Assembly: GCA_900323505.1 (NCBI GenBank)
Contig: OOIN01000034.1
Location: 248,001 to 312,000, forward strand
DNA: 64,000 bases
Direction of reading: 5' to 3'
Source of the DNA: Ustilago trichophora
Lineage: Eukaryota; Basidiomycota; Ustilaginomycetes; Ustilaginales; Ustilaginaceae
Under the pieces are notes generated by a model. The model was given only the letters and a program-made list of their open reading frames with translations. It searched no databases and was not told the origin of the DNA. Shown one piece after another: positions 27,599-37,567 of the stretch (the first letter of the stretch is position 1; each line of letters starts with the position of its first letter). The translations under genes were made by a program, and so were the position numbers.

Positions 27599-30100
27599 GG
27601 CAGCGACGAATTGTTGATGTTGTCTTCGGTCGGAGCGAACAAGAAGTCGGGTCAAATTCACGCAGTCATGATCTTGGTTGATGGCGTCAAGAGTCAGTGA
27701 TGGTTCGTATGCATGTAACAGCGTCGAAAGGCGGTTCTCGAGCTTTTGGTTAGCGTAGTCCCGAGAGAATGACGAGCCGGATTGGTGCCAAGTTGGAGTC
27801 GAGTGGGAGCGGTCAGCACAGAGGCTGCCTGAAGTGATACGACGGTGCTGGAGTGCTGTCAGGGTTGGGGATGGCGGAGAAGGTGGGACGTAGAACAAGC
27901 CAAGAAGAGCACAAGTGGGGGACACCTTTTTGTTTGGGACTGTGGAGCGAAAGCGAGATCTTGACTTGCGACCCGATTCGAGCTCGATCCGGAGAGAGTT
28001 GCGCATTTTTTTTTTTCGAACAATAAAGATGTCGCCGCTCATGATCTGACATCTTTGTTCTTTTGGCGGCTCTTCGGAACTTGCCATATGCTCAATTCTA
28101 AGCAAAGAGGAAGCTCAGATGTCAAGAGCCCAAAAAAGCATGATACTACTTGAGCTACACTGTATTTAGTTGGTGCAAGGGTCGACGCCGATGCTGCAGG
28201 TTCCAAGCCTCAAGCAAACCTTGATCACGCCCGAAGCTTTTTTCGACATTTTCCCTCTGCATGATGGGCTTTTGGCATGGCATGGCATCGCACCAACCGA
28301 GTAATCAGGTGAACGTTAAAATTGCTCAATGTACTGTACAGTAGTTAGGCTACAAGCTTGAGCTTTGCATTCAGTAATTACAGTCGTGCAGTCGTAGTTG
28401 TCGCTCTTTCCGACTACGCTATCATCGGAGCTGAGGAGAGGGTAAAGGAAAGAGCAAAGAAGCCACAGTTGGATTCGGAGCATGTACCGAAGTGTTTTTT
28501 TTTTCTTTTTCTTTTTTTTTTTTTGTGGCTGTTGGTATTGGAGTTGATGTCGGTGACTGGCTGCCCTGTTGCTGCAGTCGACACGTTCTTGCTTGATGGC
28601 GTGAGTGTGAACGTAGGCGACAAGAAGAAAAACGTCAAAAGTGACGGACGCGCTTGGCTTGGTTGGACGACGCGGAGACCGAAAGAGACGAACCAGCAAG
28701 CAGGGGCCACCACCATCATCCACCTCTTTTCGACAGTCTCACCAATTGCAACCTTCACACCAATTCTTCTCTCATCAAGACACATTACAACGATGCCAAG
28801 GAGCGTAACTCTGTATGCAGTCGAGCAGCATTTGTGCAAGTGGATTGTGCAGTGGGCGAGCGGGAAAGTGAAGAAGAAAAGTGTCCGAGAGCGAGGGAAG
28901 CGTCTCTTCTCGCGTCGAATTCCGACTTGCTCGCTTCTCTCGTGTGTATGTGTGTGTGTCTACTGTACTGTATATGGGGTTTTTTTTTTCTTTCTTTTTT
29001 TTTTTCTGCTTTTCTCAAGCGCCGCACCGACCAACTGCCTAAAAAGAAAATCATGCGTCTCGGCCCCTCCGACTCTGGGCGCGTGCTGCTGTACTGTCCA
29101 GATGCAGCAGAAGCAACAGCAGCAGGCGGCGGTTCAAAGACCAACACTCACACTTTCCACTCACTCATTGCTCACACACACACACGCACACACTCTCACG
29201 CACATACTCACGCAACAAAATCACTTTTTGAATGGCGAACGAACAGCAGGATACTGCAACAGCAACAGCACCAACACACAGTCGCAACAGCCGAATCGAA
29301 ATTTCCCACTCTACAGTACAGCATTGCGCTCTACAAGCCCAATTTGAATTCAATTCAATTCCACACTCTCGCTCCTCGGCCACTTCCGACTCTCCCATTC
29401 CCACAATACACACACACACACACACACACACTCACTCACTCACAAACTCGGCTCCTTCTAGCGTAGCTTCCAGTTTAGGGTATGAGCATTTTCGGTCTCT
29501 TTCTCTTTCTCGATCAGGCTGCCATCGCCTCTGCCATCACCTTCCTTCTTTGCCACCTCTCCTTGGCGCAGCACCATCTCCACATCAACGCCGGCAACGT
29601 CACTGCCAAGAGCGCTCTCGAGCCAGCACCTGTCTTCAACGACGACTGACCAACTGCATCTCCGCATTCCACTCTCCCGATCTTTAACGCCGTATACCAC
29701 TTGTCTTCACATTGTTCAGCAAGGCATCTTTCTACTTTCGCCATCAACGAATCCTGACATTCATCCCATTCATACCCATCGTCCTTTGCTGCTCCCTTCG
29801 CAATCAGCTCAAGCCTCGGCATACATTGACTGCTTCTAAAACAACATCAATTCTTTCAGTCAACGTTGCATTCTTCACCCGCAAATCCAGTACGAATCTA
29901 CGAGTGCGGACCGACCATTCTAAAGCATCCTGGCAAATACTGGCTCAGCACTTTGTCGTCATTTCTATCTCCGTTGCCTCATATTGTTCGTATTGCAGCT
30001 TGCTCATTTCACCAACGACATTGACCGACCTCAACCGATCCCGCGCATGCCTCGACTACATCTCCTCTAAACAGTGCCGCTCCCTTTACGTCTACGCTAG
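27599..30100. other. long, low-complexity divergent intergenic region
   Basis: 2.5 kb between THP3 and the kinase. It contains several poly-T/poly-A tracts (28010-28020, 28497-28524, 28979-29007), CA/GT-rich repeats (29167-29215 and 29407-29431), GTACTGTACAGTA-type motifs (28331, 28961, 29312) and a CT-rich leader before 30101. Frames of 270-330 codons cross it on the plus strand, but they are built from homopolymers and dinucleotide repeats (Phe, Leu, His, Thr runs). The 3' part is probably the long 5' leader of the kinase mRNA. Confidence 0.55.
29407..29431. repeat. (CA)n microsatellite
   Basis: About 12 CA units in the presumed 5' leader of the kinase gene, followed by CTCA units. Confidence 0.85.
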
Positions 30101-33100
30101 TTGTTCTCGCTCCATCGCTCTGAATCTCAGACTCCGATGTCGGAACAACTGCGTCGCACAGATCCTCAGAGCAGGGTCTCACGGCCAAGAATGAGCTCCA
30201 TGTACGATGAACACGGCCGTCTGGCCTCCTCAGTATCCGCAGCTACAGGATTGTCGTCCCTCAATCCTCCCACACGAACTCGACTCAATTCCACAACTGG
30301 CATCTCAGCTGCCTCACCCCTCTCCACCTCGTCCAGTGCCCGCGCTCGCACAATGTCATCGGCATCTCGTCTCTCCACTGTGTCGCAGGATTCTTCCAGT
30401 GAGCCTCGATCCCAATCCGATCGTGCCTATGCCACTTTGGGCTCCAGGCAGCCTCCAGCTTCGATAGCACAGGGTCCATCTCACTCGTCCACCACAACAT
30501 CTCGTCGCACTTCATGGACGCCACACAAGCTGTCACAACCAGCTCCACAGTCGCTCGCCGACTTTGATCCCAACGTCTCGGCTTCGGCTTTCAGCACAAC
30601 GTGCTCCAGCGCGTCAGCCTCCAGGCCAGCAACTGGCTCCAGAATTCCCTCGTTTGGTCGCACAGGCTCGACCCAACCGCGTCTGGGTGATGCCCTGCTC
30701 GGGCATAGAAAAGTCAGCGACTCATCCTCTCGACCTTTGACGCTCACCTCGTCGACCTCTAGCTCTTCTCTCACGTTCCCTGCCCGATCAGACTCTCTGG
30801 CTCGCTCTTCACGCCTCAACAGCACTGCAACCTCTGGGACGATGAGCTCCAGCCAGTCGGTAAACAGCGTCGCTTCCATCTCGCGTTCCACCAGTGGATC
30901 CATGGGTCCGCCTCAGTCGACTGCATCCCAATCATCCAGCCTTGCCGGACGCCGAACCACCAACGCCACTCAACCCACTTCCTCGTCCCTCAGCGCACCT
31001 CAAAACGGACAGCTCCCACGCATCTCCCCATCTCTTCCCGATTTTGGTCAGAGTTTTGGTGCCGCCCTCTTTGACCACAAAACCCTGGCACGTCGAGGTT
31101 CCGACACCACTGGACCTAGCAGCAACAGCAGCATTGCGGAGGTCGACGAGCGTGACGAGGACAGTCACACGCCACAGGCAACATCTGCACCCTTTCCTTC
31201 CTCGGATTCGCGCAACACCTCCTTATCCTTGTCCAACGGCAAGCCCACCAACATGCATCTCAGTTTGCGCGAGTCGCCTAGCCTCTCTTCACGCTTCTCC
31301 AACTTCTCCAGTGCTCTGGCCACGCCCGAGGGCTCAGATGATCCCAGCAAAGTGCTTGGTAGGCAAGCTATCTCTTCAGCCTCCAAAGCCGGTGGTCTGG
31401 GTATCGGTCTTCCGGACTTGTCCATGGAATCGAGGAACAGGTATGCCGTGACCCACGAGGGTGCTGCAAGAGGCGTACACGCAAGAAGCTCGGCTGCAAA
31501 CTCTGAAGTCTTGCAAACTCCCGAAAAGTTTGGCATCCAGAGTCGCACTCCAAGTGGCACGCCTCGAGTGTACGACCGAGCTGGTCAGATCGGTATCGGA
31601 GAACTTGCTACACCTCGCTGGAACTTCCCGACCACTGCGCTGCCAAGTTGGAAGTCAAAGGCAGACGCAACGCCGCTCTCCTCGTCCAAGGTTGCCCAGC
31701 GACGCAACGTAAGCGGCGCTCTCACAGACGATGGCACCGCCCCGGAGCAGATGAGCATTTCGGTTCCCGAGGGTCATGACTCTATGCTGCAACGTGAGAT
31801 GGATTCGCAAACGTCGGACGGTCCGCAGCCACACTCGCGACGAGGTGAGGCTACTCGCCATTCCCGTTCCATCTCGTACTCCTCAATCAATAGCATGCAA
31901 CGCAACGCTCTGCGCGACCCCAACGAGCTGCTCTCTGCCCTGCCCATCAGCCCATCTGTTCCGGGCGCGCGCATGCCGCTCGGTGGCAGCTCATCCCTTC
32001 ACACCTTGACCCGCGGCTATTCCGACAAGCAGTCCGAATTCATGGCCGAGCTCGAAGGCCTGGCAGCAAGCATTGGGGCTGCCCCAGAAAGCCCCTCTTT
32101 CTCGATCAGCGCACGCACGGAATCCGATTATAGTATCGTTCAGCACGGATCTGCAGATGTCTCGCTGGCACCTTCCGGCAGCAGCACGTCTCGCACCGAG
32201 GCTCCCATGTCATCGGCAGATCGATCGCCGGGGATCGGTGACCTTTCGTGGTCTGCTGGCGAAACTGGACCTTTTGGCTCCGAGGGAGCTGGTCTCGGTA
32301 TTGGAGGATCCAAGTCCATGACTTTTGGCGACGTCAACTTTGGTAATGGCATCGGAGACGAGGAATGGCGTCAGAGCTTTGATCTCAACGCTGCTATCAC
32401 CGATCTGCTCAATGACCATGATGAGCTGCATCGACGCAGGCAGCTGCGAGACACAGCAACCTCGGATGCGTCAGAGCTGGGTTCGAATGCAGGTGCCAAG
32501 GGATCAGCACGTCTTAGATCCGATTCCCTGAGGCGCGGTGACGAATCTATTGACTCCAACCGGGTGCAGGTGTCCTCTGCTCGCAATGCTTCGGGAATGC
32601 CGGTTGACGGTCAGCGTAATCTTGCCCCTTCGACACGCAGAGAGCGCATGACTAGCAGCGGTGCGCCGACCCAAAACGCTTTCGCGGCCGGCGCTTCTAC
32701 CACACCATCGATTGCCCAAGGCACGCCCAAGATGTCGCGCAACAGCGCATCGCTCCGGACCAAGCGAGCTTCTTCGGCCAGCATCGGTCAATCGCTTCTG
32801 AGGGGCTCTGTTCCCTTTGGTCATGCTGATGAGTATGAGAGTCGCCTCAACTCGCGCGAGGATGCTGCTGCCGATGCGCTTCGCAAGCTAGACGGCCTGG
32901 GCAACACGCCCAGGGCCAGCCGGGATGGCAAGATCGATACCAAAAGCCCTCGCACCAGTCGAGTCCTGTCACGACCAGGCAGTGCTGGTCGAAGAACGCC
33001 GGCTACGAGCAGTCGTGCATCTTCGCCCGGCTCGAGGACTCGACGCTCCAGCAACTACGACACGTCTTTGCGCTCCATCGACAAGTCGAGGGCGTCTGAC

Positions 33101-36100
33101 GAGTCCCTGGCACGCAACAGCTTCCGAGCTTCGAAGCTCGTCACGCGAGTGCGAGCTGGTGACGAAAGTGCCCCTTTGCCCGCCAACACTTCGGGAGACT
33201 CTGCTCGAACGTCTTTGTATTCGAGCCCACGATTGCGCCGATCTCAATTGCCACCTCTTCCGCAGAATGAGATCACTCAAGGTTCGCGTAGAACTTCTGC
33301 GGCTCAGAGCAGTAGCACCAAGGACTCATCTGCTTCTGCCAGCCCATTGATCGGAACGCCCATCATCACGCGAAGCATCTCTCGCTCCAAGCGCATGAGT
33401 GGCAACAGCGATGCCTCGGGCATTGCTTCTGATGGTGGACGCCTTGATTCGGCTGCAACTGCCTATGACGACTCGGACGCCTCTCGAAGTGCTGTCATTC
33501 CACCGGTACCACCTCTACCCAAAGTATGGGAAGGATCCCGCTCGACCTCGCTGACATCGGATGCTTTCCGAGCAGCTACAGTCAAGAGTCCAAGCATCAC
33601 TGCCAGTCACAGCTTCGTGTCGACCATCAGCGGTGACAACAGCGACAAGATGCTCACGCCCAAGTCGCCCCTCAGTCCACGCATGCAAGAGCTCGCCGAG
33701 GTGGCGGCGCTAGCGGCTCGCAAGCCCAGTCTGGGCATGCTCAGCGACACCGCTTCACGAGGCTCGTCGACCAACGACGTCTCAATGCAATGCACTGTGG
33801 CCGAGCCGATGGAGGAAGTCACTACTTCCTCTGACCCTCTATCAGCCGAAGATGCCTCCTTCACCGGATCAAACGCTGCTGACACGGAGACATCCGCTGC
33901 TGCCTCACGAACCAAGTCCAGCTCGCTGCGTCGTGCCAGCGTTGCCTCTCTCAGCAGATTGATCCGATCCGGACAGAAGGACAAAGACGCAGAGCAGTCG
34001 CCATCCGGTGCCGGCTCGCAGTCCGTTGCTGCTACCACAGAAGCGGGCACCAGTCCGAAATCTCGCCGCACGCCCTCCTTCTTCCATCGAACGCCCAAAT
34101 CGAGCGACGGACTCTCTTCAGTTGACACGGGTACGCAAGACAGCGGCCGTCTCTCGCGCAAGTCTTTGCTGGGCATTGCTGGCGGTCTGTTGAACCGTTC
34201 AGGATCCAGACGTATTGCCACCGCAAACAGTGCTGACACTTCGGCGCCCTCGCGCATAACAGAGACGGAGTCACGTTCGAGTGTTTCGCAGCAGCAGCCC
34301 TCGTCGCCGGTGCGAAGGCGTGGACAGACTGCGCCTTCCACTGGCGATCAGGTCCAGAAGACGTTGACAATCGTGTCGTCCTCGCAGCAACCTCGTAGCG
34401 CAGCGAAGGCTAGCGACAATACTAGCGCTAGCTCAGCTGCTATGGCCGCTCAGACCCCTTCTCGATCTGTCAGGACAGTGATGGCTAGCGGTGTGCCATC
34501 ATCGAGCCCAAGCGTTGGCAGTCGCACTGTAAGCCCAAGCAAATCTGCCTCGCTCTCGAGCCGCATCCCTCGAGTCGCAACGATGAAGATGATCCCTCGA
34601 TCCACGGCAACGGGCGCCGGCACAACAGAGACCAGCGGAGGCGTGATTCGAGCTGCTGCTGCGGCCTCTTCTTCGATTCCTATGAGCAAGTCGCACCATC
34701 CTTCGCTTGCCGCCAGCATGGGCATGGTAGCCACTCAGCCGCTGGATGACGACGACACGAGGTCTGTCTCGGGTTCCGACACTACCGTTGGTACGGCTAA
34801 GCACAGCCATGCATCGTCCAAGATGGCACCGTCGCCTGGGGCTACTCAGGTCTCCAGCAGTCTCGTTCCGATTCTCAACGCATATGCAGCTGCCAAGACG
34901 CCCGCCGAGGTCGAAGGTGTCCTGCGACGCGCTCGCATTGCGGCTTACTCGTCCAATCTCACACCGAGCGACCGAGAGGTGCTCAACAGTCTTGCTAGCC
35001 GTCAAGATCGACAAAAGTCGGGGGCCAGCCCTTCATCTGCGGCTGTGAGCAGCAGTAAGGCAGATGCGCCTGCTGCTGTAGCCGACAGGGGTGTGACACG
35101 AGTAGCCAAGCCTGGCCAAGGATCTCTTTCGACCAGTGCCACTGTTCCAGCTATCGCAACGGACAAAGCTGTGACTCAAGGTCAGTCTACTGCTTCTACC
35201 AATGCTGCATCTGCTTCTTCTGCACTTTTGTCGACCTCGAATGGAAACAAAGGACCGTCTCCAGCCGTCGCTTCCAGCAAAGAGGTGGGCAGTGTGTCTG
35301 TACCAGTGCGCAAAACGCGAGCATCACTCAGCGCCGCTTCTGCAGCTCCACGTACCACCAAAACGAGCACGCTTCAGACACCTGCCAGCGAACGTCTGGT
35401 CAAGATCAGCTCCAGCTCCACCACCACCGCCCTCGCACGACGCAGTCCAGCATCTTCGGACGCAACCGGATCGATGGCTTCCGCGCGAGCGACGCCCATT
35501 CAGGACGAAGAAGAACGCTTGGGCGACCAAGAGATGGAAGACTACATCCGGCGTCAACATGCCCGCAAGCTCGCTGCAGGCACGTCGCAGGCTGACTTGG
35601 ATAAGATGCTCGAATTCCCCGAACCTGTTGCTCCGAGTCGCATGCTTTCGCCTCGTCAGGCAGAAGTCATGTACGGTAACAAGATGTCTGACTTTGAGCT
35701 GCAGGAGATCTTCAACTACACCGAGATCTTCTACTGCGGGCAGAATGCTAAACGCAAGCACATGGCTACTGTCGAGAAGCCAGACCAAAACCACGGCTTT
35801 GATGACGAGCGCGGAGATTACAACGTCATCAGCAAGGACCATCTCGCCTTTCGATACGAGATCATCGATCTGCTCGGTCGCGGCTCGTTCGGTCAGGTGT
35901 TGCAGTGCCGGGATCACAAGACAGGCAAGACGGTGGCAATCAAGCTGATCCGTAACAAGAAGCGATTCCACCACCAAGCGCTGGTCGAGGTCCGCATTCT
36001 GGAGAACTTGACCAAATGGGACCCGGATGAGAGGTACAACGTGATCAAGATGACTGAATCGTTCCTCTTCCGCAACCATCTCTGCATTGCCACCGAGCTG

Positions 36101-37117
36101 CTCAGCATCAACCTGTACGAACTTATCAAGGCGAATCAGTTTGCTGGGTTTACGACCAACCTCATCCGTCGATTCACCTCGCAGGTGTTGCAGTCGCTGG
36201 TGCTGATGAAGCACCATCGCATCGTCCATTGCGATCTCAAGCCGGAAAACATCTTGCTGCAGCATCCTCGAAAGAGTGCCATCAAGGTCATCGACTTCGG
36301 CAGTAGCTGCTTTGAGAACGAGAAGGTGTACACGTACATTCAAAGTCGATTCTACCGTTCGCCCGAGGTGATTCTGGGCATGAACTACCACACGGCCATC
36401 GATATTTGGAGTTTGGGATGCATCATCGCAGAGCTGTATACTGGATATCCGCTGTTCCCCGGAGAGAACGAGCAGGAGCAGCTGGCATGTATCATGGAGA
36501 TCCTTGGCGTGCCTGAAAGATACCTGGTGGAGAGGAGTAGCAGGAAGAAGTTGTTCTTTGATAGTACAGGTCAGCCGAGACCGGTGGTCAACTCGAAGGG
36601 CAAGCGAAGACGTCCGAGTAGTAAGACGCTTGCCCAGGCGTTAAAGAGCGACGACGAGCTTTTTGTTGATTTCATTGCCAAATGTCTCATCTGGGATCCG
36701 GAGCGAAGGTTGAAGCCCGACCCTGCGATGAGGCACCCTTGGATTCAGCAGGGGAAAAGGTTGGCTGCTGCTGTGGGACAGGTGTTGAGTGAGGCTAGCG
36801 CATCATCGAACCGTTCCGCTGCGGGAGGGACCACCGCGATGCTGCCACAGCGTAAAGCGGTTAGCTCCGGCAGCACTCGAATCGGGGCTGCTAAAAGTGC
36901 AAGTGCAAACAACGCTGCCCCAGCCACAACAACGACAACAACGGCAACCACGCCAAGGACGAAAACTCTCTCGGCAAGGGCTTCAGCCGTAAATGGTGGA
37001 AGCACGGGATATGCAGCGAGCCCAAGGAGGAGCGCAGCTGCTTCGGCGGCGACGGGTGGAGCTGGGGTCACTGCTTCAGCTGCTCATAATACGCCGTTGC
37101 GCGTGCCAAAGGCTTAG
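30101..37117 (+). CDS. DYRK-family protein kinase (class II, Pom1/Ppk5-like) with a giant disordered N-terminus
   Basis: A single exon of 2338 residues. About 1900 N-terminal residues are Ser/Ala/Thr/Arg-rich and disordered with many S-P and R-x-x-S sites. The kinase is at about 1918-2215. The DYRK homology box precedes it (FELQEIFNYTEIFYCGQNAK). Gly loop LLGRGSFGQV, catalytic Lys in VAIKLIRNKKRFH (about 1948), catalytic loop IVHCDLKPENILL, DFGSS metal motif, and activation loop YTYIQSRFYRSPEVILG with the autophosphorylated second Tyr are all intact. The DH box and the Ser-Ser after DFG mark a class II DYRK. Pom1 in fission yeast grades cell size and polarity; a polarity role here is inference. 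A Gly/Ala/Thr tail follows. ATGs at 30137 and 30191 are alternative starts. Confidence 0.85.
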   Translation: MFSLHRSESQTPMSEQLRRTDPQSRVSRPRMSSMYDEHGRLASSVSAATGLSSLNPPTRTRLNSTTGISAASPLSTSSSARARTMSSASRLSTVSQDSSSEPRSQSDRAYATLGSRQPPASIAQGPSHSSTTTSRRTSWTPHKLSQPAPQSLADFDPNVSASAFSTTCSSASASRPATGSRIPSFGRTGSTQPRLGDALLGHRKVSDSSSRPLTLTSSTSSSSLTFPARSDSLARSSRLNSTATSGTMSSSQSVNSVASISRSTSGSMGPPQSTASQSSSLAGRRTTNATQPTSSSLSAPQNGQLPRISPSLPDFGQSFGAALFDHKTLARRGSDTTGPSSNSSIAEVDERDEDSHTPQATSAPFPSSDSRNTSLSLSNGKPTNMHLSLRESPSLSSRFSNFSSALATPEGSDDPSKVLGRQAISSASKAGGLGIGLPDLSMESRNRYAVTHEGAARGVHARSSAANSEVLQTPEKFGIQSRTPSGTPRVYDRAGQIGIGELATPRWNFPTTALPSWKSKADATPLSSSKVAQRRNVSGALTDDGTAPEQMSISVPEGHDSMLQREMDSQTSDGPQPHSRRGEATRHSRSISYSSINSMQRNALRDPNELLSALPISPSVPGARMPLGGSSSLHTLTRGYSDKQSEFMAELEGLAASIGAAPESPSFSISARTESDYSIVQHGSADVSLAPSGSSTSRTEAPMSSADRSPGIGDLSWSAGETGPFGSEGAGLGIGGSKSMTFGDVNFGNGIGDEEWRQSFDLNAAITDLLNDHDELHRRRQLRDTATSDASELGSNAGAKGSARLRSDSLRRGDESIDSNRVQVSSARNASGMPVDGQRNLAPSTRRERMTSSGAPTQNAFAAGASTTPSIAQGTPKMSRNSASLRTKRASSASIGQSLLRGSVPFGHADEYESRLNSREDAAADALRKLDGLGNTPRASRDGKIDTKSPRTSRVLSRPGSAGRRTPATSSRASSPGSRTRRSSNYDTSLRSIDKSRASDESLARNSFRASKLVTRVRAGDESAPLPANTSGDSARTSLYSSPRLRRSQLPPLPQNEITQGSRRTSAAQSSSTKDSSASASPLIGTPIITRSISRSKRMSGNSDASGIASDGGRLDSAATAYDDSDASRSAVIPPVPPLPKVWEGSRSTSLTSDAFRAATVKSPSITASHSFVSTISGDNSDKMLTPKSPLSPRMQELAEVAALAARKPSLGMLSDTASRGSSTNDVSMQCTVAEPMEEVTTSSDPLSAEDASFTGSNAADTETSAAASRTKSSSLRRASVASLSRLIRSGQKDKDAEQSPSGAGSQSVAATTEAGTSPKSRRTPSFFHRTPKSSDGLSSVDTGTQDSGRLSRKSLLGIAGGLLNRSGSRRIATANSADTSAPSRITETESRSSVSQQQPSSPVRRRGQTAPSTGDQVQKTLTIVSSSQQPRSAAKASDNTSASSAAMAAQTPSRSVRTVMASGVPSSSPSVGSRTVSPSKSASLSSRIPRVATMKMIPRSTATGAGTTETSGGVIRAAAAASSSIPMSKSHHPSLAASMGMVATQPLDDDDTRSVSGSDTTVGTAKHSHASSKMAPSPGATQVSSSLVPILNAYAAAKTPAEVEGVLRRARIAAYSSNLTPSDREVLNSLASRQDRQKSGASPSSAAVSSSKADAPAAVADRGVTRVAKPGQGSLSTSATVPAIATDKAVTQGQSTASTNAASASSALLSTSNGNKGPSPAVASSKEVGSVSVPVRKTRASLSAASAAPRTTKTSTLQTPASERLVKISSSSTTTALARRSPASSDATGSMASARATPIQDEEERLGDQEMEDYIRRQHARKLAAGTSQADLDKMLEFPEPVAPSRMLSPRQAEVMYGNKMSDFELQEIFNYTEIFYCGQNAKRKHMATVEKPDQNHGFDDERGDYNVISKDHLAFRYEIIDLLGRGSFGQVLQCRDHKTGKTVAIKLIRNKKRFHHQALVEVRILENLTKWDPDERYNVIKMTESFLFRNHLCIATELLSINLYELIKANQFAGFTTNLIRRFTSQVLQSLVLMKHHRIVHCDLKPENILLQHPRKSAIKVIDFGSSCFENEKVYTYIQSRFYRSPEVILGMNYHTAIDIWSLGCIIAELYTGYPLFPGENEQEQLACIMEILGVPERYLVERSSRKKLFFDSTGQPRPVVNSKGKRRRPSSKTLAQALKSDDELFVDFIAKCLIWDPERRLKPDPAMRHPWIQQGKRLAAAVGQVLSEASASSNRSAAGGTTAMLPQRKAVSSGSTRIGAAKSASANNAAPATTTTTTATTPRTKTLSARASAVNGGSTGYAASPRRSAAASAATGGAGVTASAAHNTPLRVPKA

Positions 37118-37567
37118 CCTGCGGCTTCTGTTCCTGTGGTTGGCAAATATACATGCACACATGCACACGTACAATTGATCGCATCTTGCACCATTTTTTC
37201 GTCTCCAAGATTCGTCTGAAAGAGGCGTGTGAGAACCGACGGCGCGATGGACGATGTGCTGTCTTGAAAACTGTGTTGGTTGAGGACGGTCTGAGGGTTG
37301 AGTCGTGAGAAGCATGCCACCGACCCTTTCCGTCGTTGGAGCACGGACTTTGAGCAAAAATCTCGACGTGTGTGAGGCATTCGTAGTTGAGTGGATTCGA
37401 ACGGTACACAGGCTGGGAAGGTGAGAAGGGAATGATTGTTTAAGAGATTGCGTCTGTGGAAGGGAGACAAGTGGACATATGAAGAATGCTGGATGTTGAG
37501 GCAAAGGGGCGAAGTGAAGAAGATAGGCATAGTGGTGGTGAATTTGGACATGTAAGTAAGTGATTTT
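37118..37567. other. convergent spacer kinase / TIM44
   Basis: 450 bp holding two 3' UTRs. Short frames on the minus strand show no family resemblance. Confidence 0.5.

Noticed and set aside
28358..29466. Long plus-strand frames (270-330 codons) upstream of the kinase
   Set aside because: They run through poly-T, CA and CAG repeats and consist of Phe, Thr, His and Ser runs in two overlapping frames; no domain or conserved segment is visible.
35324..36391. 355-codon minus-strand ORF opposite the kinase domain
   Set aside because: It mirrors a well-conserved kinase coding sequence; the antisense frame is open because of codon bias in the sense gene and resembles no family.
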